From Gemmatimonadota bacterium (GTDB taxonomy: Bacteria > Gemmatimonadota > Gemmatimonadetes > Longimicrobiales > Gaopeijiaceae): a stretch of DNA of 63,191 nt. The position numbers and the translations under genes are program-made. Positions 25,135 to 34,146 of the stretch are shown piece by piece; position 1 is the first letter of the stretch, and each line of letters starts with the position of its first letter. Under the pieces are notes generated by a model. That model saw nothing but the letters and a program-made list of their open reading frames with translations. It searched no databases and was not told where the DNA came from. The DNA is taken from positions 1-63,191 of the forward strand of contig VGVR01000019.1 in NCBI GenBank assembly GCA_016873995.1, given 5' to 3'.

Positions 25135-25199
25135 TGGGGAGGCCTCTCAACGCGCCGCACCTTGGGTGCAGCGCAACGTTCGAGAGGAGGCCTCCCATG
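25134..25199 (+). promoter_or_regulatory. Long hairpin that encloses the ribosome-binding site of the next gene
   Basis: Left arm GGGAGGCCT (25136-25144) pairs with AGGCCTCCC (25189-25197), and GAGAGG/CTCTC extend it. Inside it AACG/CGTT, CGC/GCG and GCACC/GGTGC pair around a TTG loop. The Shine-Dalgarno GAGAGGAGG (25182-25190) and the first base of the ATG lie in the 3' strand, so translation would require opening the stem. Confidence 0.5.
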
Positions 25200-25748
25200 A
25201 GGCGCGTGCTCGCCGGATGGCTCGCCCCAGTGCTGGGCTCGGCGCTGGGCGCGTTGCCGGCCATGGCCGCTGCCCAGGCCCCCACGATCCCGCTCGCGGA
25301 TGGCCAACGCGTGCAGCTGGCGACCACGATCGTGGCGGGACGGTTCGTCGGCCAGGTGGTCGCGCTCGATGACCGCAGCGTCACGCTGCGCCCCGAGAGC
25401 CGCGGGGTGGGCGACGTGCGCATCCCGCTCGCGGAGGTCATGTCCGCCGAAGTGAGCCTCGGGCGCAGGCGCCACACCCTGAAAGGCGCGCTAGTCGGCG
25501 GCGGCCTGGGGTTGCCCCTGGGATTGCTGTGGGACGTGGATCCCACCGACTGCGGCTACGACTCGTCGAAGTGGTGCTCACGCGGAGATGCTCTCGCGGG
25601 AGCGATGCTGACCGGGATGCTGCTGGGTGCCATCCTCGGTTGGATGGACCGTGACGACGCCTGGGCACCGATCACACTCGAGGTGCCCCACGCTGTGACG
25701 AGCCCCAGTCAGTGGGGCGTCGCGCTGCGGATCCCGTTCACGCCCTGA
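25197..25748 (+). CDS. Exported glycine-rich hypothetical protein
   Basis: 183 residues from ATG 25197, preceded by a strong GAGGAGG. Signal peptide (RVLAGWLAPVLGSALGALPAMAAAQA). The mature protein has a small beta domain (IVAGRFVGQVVALDDRSVTLRPESRGVGDVRIPLAEVMSAEV) reminiscent of Sm/PRC-like barrels, then a glycine-zipper-like helix pair (KGALVGGGLGLPLGLLWD and ALAGAMLTGMLLGAILGWMD) that may insert in a membrane. No named family. Confidence 0.7.
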   Translation: MRRVLAGWLAPVLGSALGALPAMAAAQAPTIPLADGQRVQLATTIVAGRFVGQVVALDDRSVTLRPESRGVGDVRIPLAEVMSAEVSLGRRRHTLKGALVGGGLGLPLGLLWDVDPTDCGYDSSKWCSRGDALAGAMLTGMLLGAILGWMDRDDAWAPITLEVPHAVTSPSQWGVALRIPFTP

Positions 25749-25766
25749 GGAGACCCCGTGCTCGCC

Positions 25767-26441
25767 TCAGCTCTCTGCACCACAGGGCGAATAGGTGATC
25801 GTCGCGCCGTCCTCGATCCAATCCCCACAGGGCTGCCCGTCCTCGAGGGTTCCCCTGGAGTCGAGTGCGCCGTCGGCCGTGTAGCGCTCGTAGGGACCTT
25901 CGATCCGCCCGTTGTCGTAGGTGACGAGCTCGATCAGCTGTTCGTCGAGGTACCACTCGCGCGCACCGTGGAACGCACCGGCCAGGTACGTGCCCTTCTC
26001 GTAGAGGTCGCCCGACTCGTAGTACGCCTCGTAGGGCCCGTCGAGCATACCCGCTCGATACGTACCTCGCTCGTAGAGCTCGCCGCTCTCGAAGTACCAC
26101 TCGTACGGCCCTTCCTTGCGCCCGTCGCGGTACAGCTCGCGCAGCGAGAGCTGTCCGCGGCCGAAGTACCACTCGAACGGCCCGTCGTAATGGCCGTCGC
26201 GCAGGCTCGCACGCTGCTCGATGCGCGGGGGCGAGCCCCGGAAGGTGGTGAAGACCGTGCCCGAGTAGGGCTCGAGCGTCTGGGGGTCCAGGTAGACCGA
26301 GCCCTGGCGGACGAGGTCGTCCTTGGGCCGGGGGGTCGGCCCGGAGCATGCGACGGCGCCGACGAGTACAAAGGATACGACCGCACGGGGGGCCAACCGC
26401 CCTGCGTGCAGAAGGAGCGTGCTGTTTCGGGGCTTTGTCAT
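25767..26441 (-). CDS. MORN-repeat (YwqK-like) lipoprotein
   Basis: 224 residues from ATG 26441; lipobox VGAVAC. Six or so MORN_2 repeats follow, about 23 residues each: DGHYDGPFEWYFGRGQLSLRELYRDGRKEGPYEWYFESG, AGMLDGPYEAYYESGDLYEKGTYLAGAFHGAREWY and IEGPYERYTADGALDSRG. Proteins of this type are listed as YwqK-family antitoxins, but no toxin is adjacent and the protein is lipid-anchored, so a toxin-antitoxin role is not supported here. It may be a surface repeat protein. The frame is open upstream to 26492. Confidence 0.8.
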   Translation of the reverse strand: MTKPRNSTLLLHAGRLAPRAVVSFVLVGAVACSGPTPRPKDDLVRQGSVYLDPQTLEPYSGTVFTTFRGSPPRIEQRASLRDGHYDGPFEWYFGRGQLSLRELYRDGRKEGPYEWYFESGELYERGTYRAGMLDGPYEAYYESGDLYEKGTYLAGAFHGAREWYLDEQLIELVTYDNGRIEGPYERYTADGALDSRGTLEDGQPCGDWIEDGATITYSPCGAES

Positions 26442-26629
26442 GGGTTCCCTGCCGTTTTTCGGCAAGCTACACGGGGCCCCGCCCGTAAACAAATGTTTTC
26501 TTTGCGCTGGACCGGCTTGGAGCCCGGGTTGTGGGGAAGATCCCTACGGGCATGCTTGGGGATCCCCCGACCGCGCCCGCCCCTCGGGGTGGGCAAGTTT
26601 GCCCCAAATCCCTCCACTAGGGGTCGGTT

Positions 26630-27328
26630 ATGACCGCCTCAGCCCTTCCCGCCACCCTCCCCAAGGTCTCCGCGAACGATCGATTCAAGGCCGGCTTCCA
26701 ATCGGTGCTCTGGGCCTCCTTGGTCCTCGCGGCGATAGCGCACGTCGTCACGTTCGAGGTGTGGCCCGAATACACCACGCAGGACATCTCCTACACGGCG
26801 CCCGAGCTCACCACCGTCGAGCTCCCGCCCGAGATCTCGATTCCGGACGCTCCAGCGCAGATCCCGCGGCCGGCGAACCCGATCGTGTCGACCGTCGATG
26901 TACTCGAAGAGCTGACCATCGCCCCGACCACGTTCGCGTTCAATCCGGTCAGCACGCTTCCGCCGCCACCCACGCTGACCAGGCTCGCGTCGGGGGAGGC
27001 CGATGCTTCGATCTCGAGCGAGCCGACGTTCACGCCGTTCACGGTCGCGCCCTCGATTCTGAACCGTGAAGAGGTCGCCCGAGCGATGGCCGCCAACTAC
27101 CCGTCTCAACTGAGGGCAGCGGGGATCGGCGGGACCGTGCGAGTCTACTTCTTCATCGACGCGGAGGGCCGTGTGCAGGACCGCCGCGTTCACCAGAGCT
27201 CGGGCTTCGAGACACTCGATCAAGCCGCGCTCGAAGTCGCTGAGCTCTATCGCTTCTCACCCGCGCTCAACCGAGACAAGAAGGTGCCAGTCTGGGTGCT
27301 CTTCCCGATCGAGTTCCGCGTCCGGTAG
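26630..27328 (+). CDS. tonB: Energy transducer TonB
   Basis: 232 residues. Short cytoplasmic head, one transmembrane helix (VLWASLVLAAIAHVVTFEV), a Pro-rich periplasmic spacer (PPEISIPDAPAQIPRPANP, STLPPPPTLT), and a C-terminal TonB domain: YPSQLRAAGIGGTVRVYFFIDAEGRVQDRRVHQSSGFETLDQAALEVAELYRFSPALNRDKKVPVWVLFPIEFRVR. It couples the ion gradient to outer-membrane transporters. ExbB/ExbD and TonB-dependent receptors are not in the window. It ends just before a strong terminator. Confidence 0.92.
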   Translation: MTASALPATLPKVSANDRFKAGFQSVLWASLVLAAIAHVVTFEVWPEYTTQDISYTAPELTTVELPPEISIPDAPAQIPRPANPIVSTVDVLEELTIAPTTFAFNPVSTLPPPPTLTRLASGEADASISSEPTFTPFTVAPSILNREEVARAMAANYPSQLRAAGIGGTVRVYFFIDAEGRVQDRRVHQSSGFETLDQAALEVAELYRFSPALNRDKKVPVWVLFPIEFRVR

Positions 27329-27384
27329 GGAGCTGAGCCAAGCCAAGAGCGCCTCGCCAGGCATCTCCGGGCCCGCGCGGCGCC

Positions 27385-27419
27385 GCGGCCGGGGGGAGAA
27401 CCCCCCGGCCGCTCTTCTT
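27385..27419 (+). terminator. Intrinsic terminator after tonB
   Basis: A 12-bp perfect stem (GCGGCCGGGGGG / CCCCCCGGCCGC) with loop AGAA is followed by TCTTCTT. It closes the tonB transcript 56 bases after its stop. Confidence 0.85.
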
Positions 27420-27482
27420 GGTGGGCCTGGAGCCCCGGGGTAGATTCCGGCGCGTACGGACATCTGCCCGGAAGGCGCGCGC

Positions 27483-28718
27483 GTGCTAGCGAGACGGAAA
27501 ACCGTGGCCGTCGACATCGGCGGCGTCGTGGTGGGCGGTGGCGCGCCGGTGGTCGTCCAGTCGATGACCAACACCGATACGGCCGACGTCGCGGGCACGC
27601 TGGCCCAGGTCGAGCTGCTCGCCGATGCCGGCAGCGAGATCGTGCGGGTCACGGTCAACAACGACGCTGCGGCGGCTGCGGTGCCCGAGATTGTCGAGCG
27701 GCTCCGCGACGATGGCTACGCCACCCCGATCGTCGGCGACTTCCACTACAACGGCCACGTCCTCCTCACGGAGTTCCCGGCGGCCGCGCGTGCGCTGGAT
27801 AAACTGCGCATCAACCCGGGGAACGTCGGCACCAAGCACCGCGACACGAACTTCCAGCAGATCGTGCGCGTCGCGATCGAGCACTGGAAGCCGGTGCGCA
27901 TCGGCGTCAACTGGGGCTCGCTCGACCAGCGGCTCCTCACCGAGCTCATGGACGCGAACGCCCGCAGCGCCTCGCCCAAGGAGGCCCAGGCGGTCCTCAT
28001 GGACGCGCTGGTCGAGAGCGCCCTCCGCTCGGCTGCGCTCGCCGAGGAGACGGGGCTCGGCCACGACCGCATCGTGCTGTCGACCAAGGTGTCGTCCGTG
28101 CGCGAGCTGGTTACCGTCTATCGCATGCTCGCCGAGAAGAGCGAGTATCCGCTCCACCTCGGCCTGACCGAGGCAGGGCTCGGCAACAAGGGGATCGTGG
28201 CCACCACGGCCGCTCTCGCGCCCCTGCTCCTCGACGGCATCGGCGACACCATCCGCGTGTCGCTCACGCCGACCCCGAATGGCGATCGAGCCGAGGAAGT
28301 GCGGGTCGCGCGGCAGATCCTCCAGTCGCTCGGCATCCGCCACTTCGAGCCCCAGGTGACGTCGTGCCCGGGGTGCGGGCGTACGACCAGCACCTTCTTC
28401 CAGGAGATGGCGGAGGACATCACCTCCTACATCCGGGAGATGATGCCAGTCTGGCGCCGCGAGTATCCCGGCGTCGAAGAGATGGACGTCGCCGTGATGG
28501 GGTGCGTGGTGAACGGGCCGGGCGAGTCGAAGCAGGCCAACATCGGGATTTCCCTCCCGGGCACCTTCGAGGAGCCCAAGGCTCCCGTCTATATCGATGG
28601 GGAGCACGTCGTGACGCTGAAAGGCGAGGGGCTGGTCGAGGAGTTCAAGGGGATCCTCGCGGACTACGTCCGCCGGACGTATGGGGCGGCGGTGACGGCG
28701 GGAACGGGGTCGAAATAG
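27483..28718 (+). CDS. ispG: 4-hydroxy-3-methylbut-2-enyl diphosphate synthase
   Basis: 411 residues, GTG start. IspG/GcpE of the MEP isoprenoid pathway: converts ME-cPP to HMBPP with a 4Fe-4S cluster. N-terminal TIM barrel ([46 protein letters not shown]) and a C-terminal cluster domain with C295 and C298 (CPGCGRT), C341 ([10 protein letters not shown]) and ligand E348. Residues are complete. It is a single gene between a terminator and an outer-membrane protein gene. Confidence 0.95.
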   Translation: MLARRKTVAVDIGGVVVGGGAPVVVQSMTNTDTADVAGTLAQVELLADAGSEIVRVTVNNDAAAAAVPEIVERLRDDGYATPIVGDFHYNGHVLLTEFPAAARALDKLRINPGNVGTKHRDTNFQQIVRVAIEHWKPVRIGVNWGSLDQRLLTELMDANARSASPKEAQAVLMDALVESALRSAALAEETGLGHDRIVLSTKVSSVRELVTVYRMLAEKSEYPLHLGLTEAGLGNKGIVATTAALAPLLLDGIGDTIRVSLTPTPNGDRAEEVRVARQILQSLGIRHFEPQVTSCPGCGRTTSTFFQEMAEDITSYIREMMPVWRREYPGVEEMDVAVMGCVVNGPGESKQANIGISLPGTFEEPKAPVYIDGEHVVTLKGEGLVEEFKGILADYVRRTYGAAVTAGTGSK

Positions 28719-28933
28719 CATCCTCTGGCGGGGTCTTGCCCGTCCCACCGGTAGGACGGCACGCGCCCGCTCGGTCGGGTGAGATCCGCGGCCGGCCGGG
28801 GTTTTCGGTGGTCCTTCAGCGGCCCGCGGGACTCCCGATGTGCGTCCCACGCTCGGCACGTACATTGCGACCGGCGGTATTAGGGCACGCTGGTCCTGCG
28901 TGCCGACGCTCAGGGGAACGGGGGGACCTGACC

Positions 28934-29683
28934 ATGAAGCGAATCGCGCTTTCGGGGGCGCTGGCCGCGGCGGTCGCAGTGGGCCTCGCGGTACCGGTCG
29001 CTGGCTCGGCGCAGGGCGGCCCGGGATTCCTCTTCAAGCGGCCGAGCCTATCTGTCGGGATACGAACTGGTTACACACTTCCGCGCGGGTCGAGCCACCT
29101 GTTCGAGTTCTCGCGGGAGGAGTTCACGCTCAACCGGTTCGATTTCGACGCGCCGTACCTGGGCGGAGAGGTCGCCCTGAGGATCGCCGAACGATGGGAC
29201 GCAGCCCTCTCGCTGGGGTGGAGCGAGAGCCATGGCCTCTCCGAGTACCGGGACTGGGTGGACCAGGACAACCTCCCCATCGAGCAGGAGACCACGTTCC
29301 AGACCGTCTCGGCCGCTCTGGGTGCTCGGTACTACTTCAAGGACCGGGGTCGCTCGATTGGGCGCTTCGCGTGGGTCCCCTCACGGCTCTCCCCTTATGT
29401 GGGGGCCGGCTTCGGGGTGGTCTCCTACGAGTTCGCGCAGGTCGGGGACTTCGTCGACTTCCAGACGCTCGACATCGTGGGGGACGCTCTGTCGAGCACG
29501 GGATCCGGAGCCGCCGTCTACGGCAGCGCGGGTGCCGACCTCTCCGTCGGCAAGCAGTTCTACCTGACCGGCGAGGCCAAGTACACGCTCGCGAGCGGTG
29601 GGGTGAAGGGCGACTACTCGCTGTATGATTGGATCGACTTGTCCGGGCTGCAGCTGACCGCGGGTATTTCTCTGCGCTGGTAG
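28934..29683 (+). CDS. Outer-membrane beta-barrel protein (OmpW/OmpA-like porin fold)
   Basis: 249 residues with signal peptide (cleavage near GSAQ, residue 27). Alternating amphipathic strands end in an aromatic residue: LSVGIRTGYTLPRG, YLGGEVALRIAERWDAALSLGW, TVSAALGARYYFK, LSPYVGAGFGVVSYEF, AAVYGSAGADLSVGKQFYLTGEAKYTLA and the terminal LQLTAGISLRW. An eight-strand barrel of the outer_membrane_beta-barrel family is likely. Ligand unknown. A following gene 25 bp away on the same strand may be co-transcribed. Confidence 0.8.
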   Translation: MKRIALSGALAAAVAVGLAVPVAGSAQGGPGFLFKRPSLSVGIRTGYTLPRGSSHLFEFSREEFTLNRFDFDAPYLGGEVALRIAERWDAALSLGWSESHGLSEYRDWVDQDNLPIEQETTFQTVSAALGARYYFKDRGRSIGRFAWVPSRLSPYVGAGFGVVSYEFAQVGDFVDFQTLDIVGDALSSTGSGAAVYGSAGADLSVGKQFYLTGEAKYTLASGGVKGDYSLYDWIDLSGLQLTAGISLRW

Positions 29684-29707
29684 ACGCGTGACGCGAGGAA
29701 GACGACC

Positions 29708-30898
29708 ATGACCAGAACGAGACTCGGTGGCTTCGCGGGGATGCTCCTCGCGGTAGCGTTCGCCGCTCCTCTCACGGCCCAGCAGGATGCGCGCTGGGCG
29801 GCCTTCGTCGGCTGTTGGGTGCCGGTCGGCGCCGGAGGCGAGGCGCTCCTCTGTTTCCGTCCTTCGGGCGGAGGCGTGGAGATGTTCAACGTCAGCAACG
29901 GGGAAGTGACGGCCACGGAGTCGGTCATGGCCGACGGGGTGGCCCGCTCGGTGACCGCCGAAGGATGCACGGGCAGTGAGCGTGTGGAGTTCTCGGCAGA
30001 CGGACTGCGTGCGTACACGCGCTCCGACTTCCAGTGCGGCTCGGAGACGCGGTCGGGCACGGGCGTCATGTCCTTCGTGTCGGCGTCCGAGTGGATCGAC
30101 GTGCGCTCGCTCACCGTGGCGGGCGAGCCGGTGGCTTGGGCGCAGAACTACGAGCTCGCCTCTGGATCGCTGATCGAGGCTCAGGGCATCGAGGACCCGG
30201 CCGCTACGGACGCCTCGTTCCAGCGGGCTGCCCGCGTCCGGGCTTCCCGTGGCCTCGAGGTCGCTCATGTGGAGGATGCATCCTCGCGACTCGAAACGCG
30301 CGCGCTCGAGGTCTGGGTCGCAGCGCACGAGACTCCGCTCGAGCTGACCGGCTCCGAGCTCGTCCGGCTCGCCGACGCGGGCATGCCCGAGAGCGTCATC
30401 GACGTGATGATCGCGGTCACGTACCCCGAGCGCTTCCGCGTGTCGCCAGAAGGTGCGCCCGCCGAAGAGCAGGAGGTGATGGCAGCCCGCGGTTATCCCG
30501 TGGGGCCCCGACGCGGCTATCGGTCGTACCTGTTCGACCCGTTCTACCGGGGTATGGCGTACGGGATCGGCTACTCGCGGTTCGGCTACTACGGCTACGA
30601 CGGGTTCGGCGGCTACGGGGGCTACTGGGGATACCAGCCGGCCACGATCGTCGTGCAGCCCGCTCAGCCGAGCATCGTCGAGCGCGTCGGCCGCATGGTG
30701 CCCGGCCTGGGCTACACGCGCGGCGGCAGCTCAGGGGGTTCGGGGGGCAGCTCGGGCGCGGGTGGGGAGCCCTCGCGCTCGAGTGGCAGCGGTGGAGGTG
30801 GTGGCGGCGGCTCGAGCTCCGGCGGGTCGAGCGATGGCGGATCGAGCGGCGGTGGCGGCGGATCGTCGTCCGGACGCACGGCGCAGCCACGCAACTGA
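29708..30898 (+). CDS. Exported protein with Tyr/Gly-rich and Gly/Ser-rich low-complexity tail
   Basis: 396 residues with signal peptide (AAPLTAQ). Residues 25-165 form a folded beta domain with four cysteines (VGCWVPVG, LLCFRPSGGG, EGCTGSERVEFSADG, DFQCGSETRSG). A helical segment holds LTGSELVRLADAGMPESVIDVMIAVTYPERF, a motif seen in many exported Gemmatimonadota proteins. Then comes a Tyr/Gly stretch (FGYYGYDGFGGYGGYWGY) and about 70 residues of Gly/Ser. The tail could be surface-exposed or phase-separating; function unknown. An intrinsic terminator follows. Confidence 0.75.
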   Translation: MTRTRLGGFAGMLLAVAFAAPLTAQQDARWAAFVGCWVPVGAGGEALLCFRPSGGGVEMFNVSNGEVTATESVMADGVARSVTAEGCTGSERVEFSADGLRAYTRSDFQCGSETRSGTGVMSFVSASEWIDVRSLTVAGEPVAWAQNYELASGSLIEAQGIEDPAATDASFQRAARVRASRGLEVAHVEDASSRLETRALEVWVAAHETPLELTGSELVRLADAGMPESVIDVMIAVTYPERFRVSPEGAPAEEQEVMAARGYPVGPRRGYRSYLFDPFYRGMAYGIGYSRFGYYGYDGFGGYGGYWGYQPATIVVQPAQPSIVERVGRMVPGLGYTRGGSSGGSGGSSGAGGEPSRSSGSGGGGGGGSSSGGSSDGGSSGGGGGSSSGRTAQPRN

Positions 30899-30916
30899 TC
30901 GCGCCTTTCGCGAGCT

Positions 30917-30956
30917 GACCGCGCCGGGGACATCGACCCCGGCGCGGTCGTTTTTC
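30917..30956 (+). terminator. Intrinsic terminator upstream of glnS
   Basis: A 13-bp stem (GACCGCGCCGGGG / CCCCGGCGCGGTC) with a 7-nt loop is followed by GTTTTTCT. It ends the preceding unit 18 bases before glnS. Confidence 0.9.
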
Positions 30957-30973
30957 TGCTAGCTTCAGCGCCC

Positions 30974-33292
30974 ATGGAACGGACCCGGTCCGCGCAGTCT
31001 CCGCCGTCGGATTTCATCCGGCAGATCGTCGCCGCCGACACGGCGAGCGGGCGCTACGGCGGTCGCGTGGTGACGCGATTCCCACCGGAGCCCAACGGCT
31101 ACTTGCACGTGGGACACGCGATGGGCATCTGCCTCAACTTCGGTATCGCCGAGGAGTTCAGGGGCCGGTGCCACCTGCGCTACGACGACACCAACCCCGA
31201 GAAGGAGAACGAGGAGTTCGTCCGCTCCATCGAACGGGACATCCGCTGGCTCGGGTTCGACTGGGGCGAGCATCTCTGCTTCGCGTCGGACTACTTCGAG
31301 CGCATGTACGAGTGCGCCGAGGTCCTCATCCGGAAGGGGCTCGCGTACGTCGACAGTCAGCCCACGGAGGCGATTCGGGAGGGGCGGGGGACGGTCACCG
31401 AACCCGGTGTGGAGAGCCCGTACCGAAACCGGTCGCCTGAGGAGAGCCTCGACCTCTTCCGCCGCATGCGCGCAGGTGAGTTCGAGGACGGCGCGCACGT
31501 GCTCCGCGGCAAGATCGACATGACGTCGCCGAACATGCTCATGCGCGACCCGGTCTTCTATCGGATTCGGCATGCGCACCACTATCGGCAGGGAGATGCC
31601 TGGTGCATCTACCCTCTGTACGACTACGCGCACTGCCTCGAGGACCAGTTCGAGGACATCACCCACTCGATTTGCACGCTCGAGTTCGACAACAACCGCG
31701 AGCTGTACGACTGGGTGCTCGACAACGTGGGCTTCGCCGAGCCGCGCCCCCACCAGTACGAGTGGGCCGGTCTCGACCTCGAGGGTGCGGTGCTCTCCAA
31801 GCGCAACATCAAGCCGCTCGTCCAGGCACGCGTGGTCACGGGATGGGACGATCCGCGCCTCGCGACCATCGCCGCTTACCGCCGGCGTGGCGTTCCTCCG
31901 GAGGCTCTACGGCTGCTCGCGCAGCTGGTCGGCGTCTCGAAGACGGGCGCGCGCACGGAGGAGGCGAAGCTCGACTTCGCCATCCGCGAAGTGCTGAATC
32001 CGCTCGCCCCCCGGGTGATGGCCGTGCTCGACCCGCTCAAGGTCGTGATCACGAACTACCCGAAGGGCACGAGCGAGGAGATCGACGCGGCCTACTTCCC
32101 GCACGACGTGCCGCGGGAGGGTTCGCGTGCGCTTCCGTTCTCAGGCGAGCTCTGGATCGAGCGAAGCGACTTCGAGGAGCGCCCGCCCAAGGGGTTCCGC
32201 CGCCTCGTGCCCGGGGGAGAGGTGCGGCTGCGGCACGCATACGTCATACGCTGCGACGAGGTGATCAAAGACGCTGGCGGGCGCGTGGTCGAGCTCCGCT
32301 GCAGCTACGATCCCTCGACGCGGAGTGGCACGGGCGCGGAGAACCGTAAGGTCAAAGGCACGATCCACTGGGTGTCGGCGCCGCACGCGCTCACCGCGGA
32401 GGTGCGACTCTTCGGCCGCCTCTTCCTCGATACGCAGCACGAGGCCGAGGTCGCGGAGGACGGCGGTGTGACGGCGGCGCCTCTCAACCCGGGCTCGTTG
32501 GTCGTGGTGCGCGGGGTGAAGGTCGAACCGTCGATCGCCCGAGACCCGGCCGACACGCGCTACCAGTTCGAGCGTACGGGGTACTTCTGGCGAGATCCGG
32601 TCGACGGCGCCGGCGACCACCTCGTGTTCAACCGCATCGTCGCCCTCAAGGACACGTGGGCGAAGAGGGCCGATGTGGAGGTTCGCGCGACCGTCACGGC
32701 AGAGCCGGTAGTGGCGACGGCGAAGGGCGCGGACGAGCGCCCGCGTCCGCGAGCCGTGGACCCGGTGATCGCGGCGCGCTCCGCGCGCTACCGGGACGAG
32801 CTCGGCGTGGCAGCGGACCACGCGGAGACCATTGCCGCCGACCCGGCCTTCTTCGAGGCCGCGCTCCGCACCCACGCGAATGCGCCCGACGTGGCGGCCT
32901 GGATCGCGGTGGATTTGCGGGGTCTGCTGGAGGGGCGTGCGCTCGCAGAGCTGCCGTTCTCGGGAGAGGCGATCGGGCGGCTGGCGCGGCTGGTCCAGGA
33001 AGGACGGACCTCCCGGAGGGCAGCCAAGGACGTCCTCGCCCGCATGGTGTCCGAGGGTGGTGACCCGGAGCGCCTCGTCGAGACGATGGGGCTCGCCAAG
33101 GTGTCGGACCCGGCGGTGCTCGGCGGCGCGGTCGAGGCGGTGCTCGCGCGCTGGCCGGAGAAGGTCGCCGAGTTCCGCGCGGGGAAGTCGAGCCTCTTGG
33201 GACTCTTCGTCGGCGAGGTCATGAAGCAGACGCGTGGGGCCGCCGATCCGGAAGCAACGAAGCGTCTGCTCGCCGAGCGCTTGCGCAGCTGA
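30974..33292 (+). CDS. glnS: Glutaminyl-tRNA synthetase with C-terminal YqeY-type extension
   Basis: 772 residues, against about 550 for E. coli GlnRS. Class I catalytic core: FPPEPNGYLHVGHA with the HIGH-like motif at 45-48, RYDDTNPEKENEEF (69-82), PLYDYAHCLEDQFEDITHS, and VLSKR (273-277) as the KMSKS loop. The anticodon-binding beta-barrels follow (to about 560, HLVFNRIVALKDTW). From about 600 a YqeY/GatB-tail-like helical domain (DPAFFEAALRTHANAPDVAAWIAVDLRGLL, RRAAKDVLARMVSEGGDPERLVETMGL) ends the protein. This fused form is known from Deinococcus and others and helps tRNA-Gln binding. It charges tRNA-Gln directly. Confidence 0.95.
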   Translation: MERTRSAQSPPSDFIRQIVAADTASGRYGGRVVTRFPPEPNGYLHVGHAMGICLNFGIAEEFRGRCHLRYDDTNPEKENEEFVRSIERDIRWLGFDWGEHLCFASDYFERMYECAEVLIRKGLAYVDSQPTEAIREGRGTVTEPGVESPYRNRSPEESLDLFRRMRAGEFEDGAHVLRGKIDMTSPNMLMRDPVFYRIRHAHHYRQGDAWCIYPLYDYAHCLEDQFEDITHSICTLEFDNNRELYDWVLDNVGFAEPRPHQYEWAGLDLEGAVLSKRNIKPLVQARVVTGWDDPRLATIAAYRRRGVPPEALRLLAQLVGVSKTGARTEEAKLDFAIREVLNPLAPRVMAVLDPLKVVITNYPKGTSEEIDAAYFPHDVPREGSRALPFSGELWIERSDFEERPPKGFRRLVPGGEVRLRHAYVIRCDEVIKDAGGRVVELRCSYDPSTRSGTGAENRKVKGTIHWVSAPHALTAEVRLFGRLFLDTQHEAEVAEDGGVTAAPLNPGSLVVVRGVKVEPSIARDPADTRYQFERTGYFWRDPVDGAGDHLVFNRIVALKDTWAKRADVEVRATVTAEPVVATAKGADERPRPRAVDPVIAARSARYRDELGVAADHAETIAADPAFFEAALRTHANAPDVAAWIAVDLRGLLEGRALAELPFSGEAIGRLARLVQEGRTSRRAAKDVLARMVSEGGDPERLVETMGLAKVSDPAVLGGAVEAVLARWPEKVAEFRAGKSSLLGLFVGEVMKQTRGAADPEATKRLLAERLRS

Positions 33293-33360
33293 CTTCCCAC
33301 GCGCACGAGCGCGATTTCCGCGCCTCGTGAAGCGTACTCGCGTGCGAAGAAAGTCCTTTC

Positions 33361-33396
33361 TTGACACTCGCGAGACGCGCACATTAGGATGTGCGC
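33361..33396 (+). promoter_or_regulatory. Consensus-like promoter with a perfect 20-bp palindrome over its -10
   Basis: TTGACA (33361-33366) and TAGGAT (33385-33390) are separated by 18 bp. A perfect inverted repeat GCGCACAT-TAGG-ATGTGCGC (33377-33396) covers the -10. A second small palindrome CTCGCGAG is at 33367-33374. The next gene encodes a LexA-like winged-helix repressor, so autoregulation through this operator is the obvious reading. Confidence 0.7.
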
Positions 33397-33441
33397 TCGA
33401 CCACGGCTCGGGCGCGAAAAGCCCCCCCCTAGGCGTTGACA

Positions 33442-34131
33442 GTGCCACGCACCGATACGGCTGTATCTCGCGAAAGCCCCATCGCCGGCCGCCAGGTCGA
33501 GCCGCTCACCGACATCGAGCGCAGGATCCTCGACTTCATGGTCCAGTACCTGCGCGCCAACACCTACCAGCCCTCCATTCGGGATATCGGCGAGCGCTTC
33601 GGCATCAAGAGCACGAAGACCGTCTCCGAGCATCTGCAGGCGCTTGCGGATAAGGGCTTCCTCGAGCGGGATCCGTCGCGCTCTCGCGGCGTGAAGATCC
33701 TCGGGGTCGACCTGGGCACCGAGGCGGTCTCGGTTCCCTGCTTCGCCGAGGTGCCGGATGGACGGACTCAGCGGCCCGAGATGTACGTCTCGATCGACCG
33801 CCGGCTGGGTGGCGAGGACGGGTCCTTCTTCCTGCGGGCCCAGCCGGGTGACCTGGCCATGCTCGGGGTCGCCGAAGGCGATTTCGTGCTGGTGTCTCCC
33901 ACCTCGCTGGATGCGGTCGAGAGCGGCAGCATCGTGGTGGCGAGGGTGGGGTCGGGGGCGCTCTTCCACAGGTTCGTGAAGAACGGGGCGGGCGCGCACC
34001 TCGAGGCGCTCAGGCCCGGCGGCGACACGACGGTGGTCGAGGACGCCCAGGGGCTCCTGCTGCTCGGGCGGGTCACGGGGCTCTACCGCCGGCTCGACGA
34101 CACTTCGGCCTTGAACCTGACCCAGCACTGA
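33442..34131 (+). CDS. LexA-like winged-helix repressor with an inactive S24 peptidase domain
   Basis: 229 residues from GTG 33442 (AGG at 33431-33433; in-frame TAG at 33430 limits the start, TTG 33436 is the only alternative). The winged helix at about 23-86 is a good LexA DNA-binding domain: LTDIERRILDFMVQYL, QPSIRDIGERFGIKSTKTVSEHLQALADKGFLERDPSRSRGVKIL. The C-terminal domain keeps the fold but not the chemistry: the Ala-Gly cleavage site reads VPDG, the GDSM nucleophile Ser aligns to Asp137 (LRAQPGDLAML), and the catalytic Lys of TVKRF aligns to His176 (ALFHRF). It should not self-cleave, so it is not a normal SOS repressor. Confidence 0.85.
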   Translation: MPRTDTAVSRESPIAGRQVEPLTDIERRILDFMVQYLRANTYQPSIRDIGERFGIKSTKTVSEHLQALADKGFLERDPSRSRGVKILGVDLGTEAVSVPCFAEVPDGRTQRPEMYVSIDRRLGGEDGSFFLRAQPGDLAMLGVAEGDFVLVSPTSLDAVESGSIVVARVGSGALFHRFVKNGAGAHLEALRPGGDTTVVEDAQGLLLLGRVTGLYRRLDDTSALNLTQH

Positions 34132-34146
34132 TGCAGTTATAGCTCG

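Noticed and set aside
25767..26441. Toxin-antitoxin locus (YwqK-like antitoxin)
   Set aside because: The MORN protein is a predicted lipoprotein and no toxin gene is adjacent; the antitoxin label is family nomenclature only.
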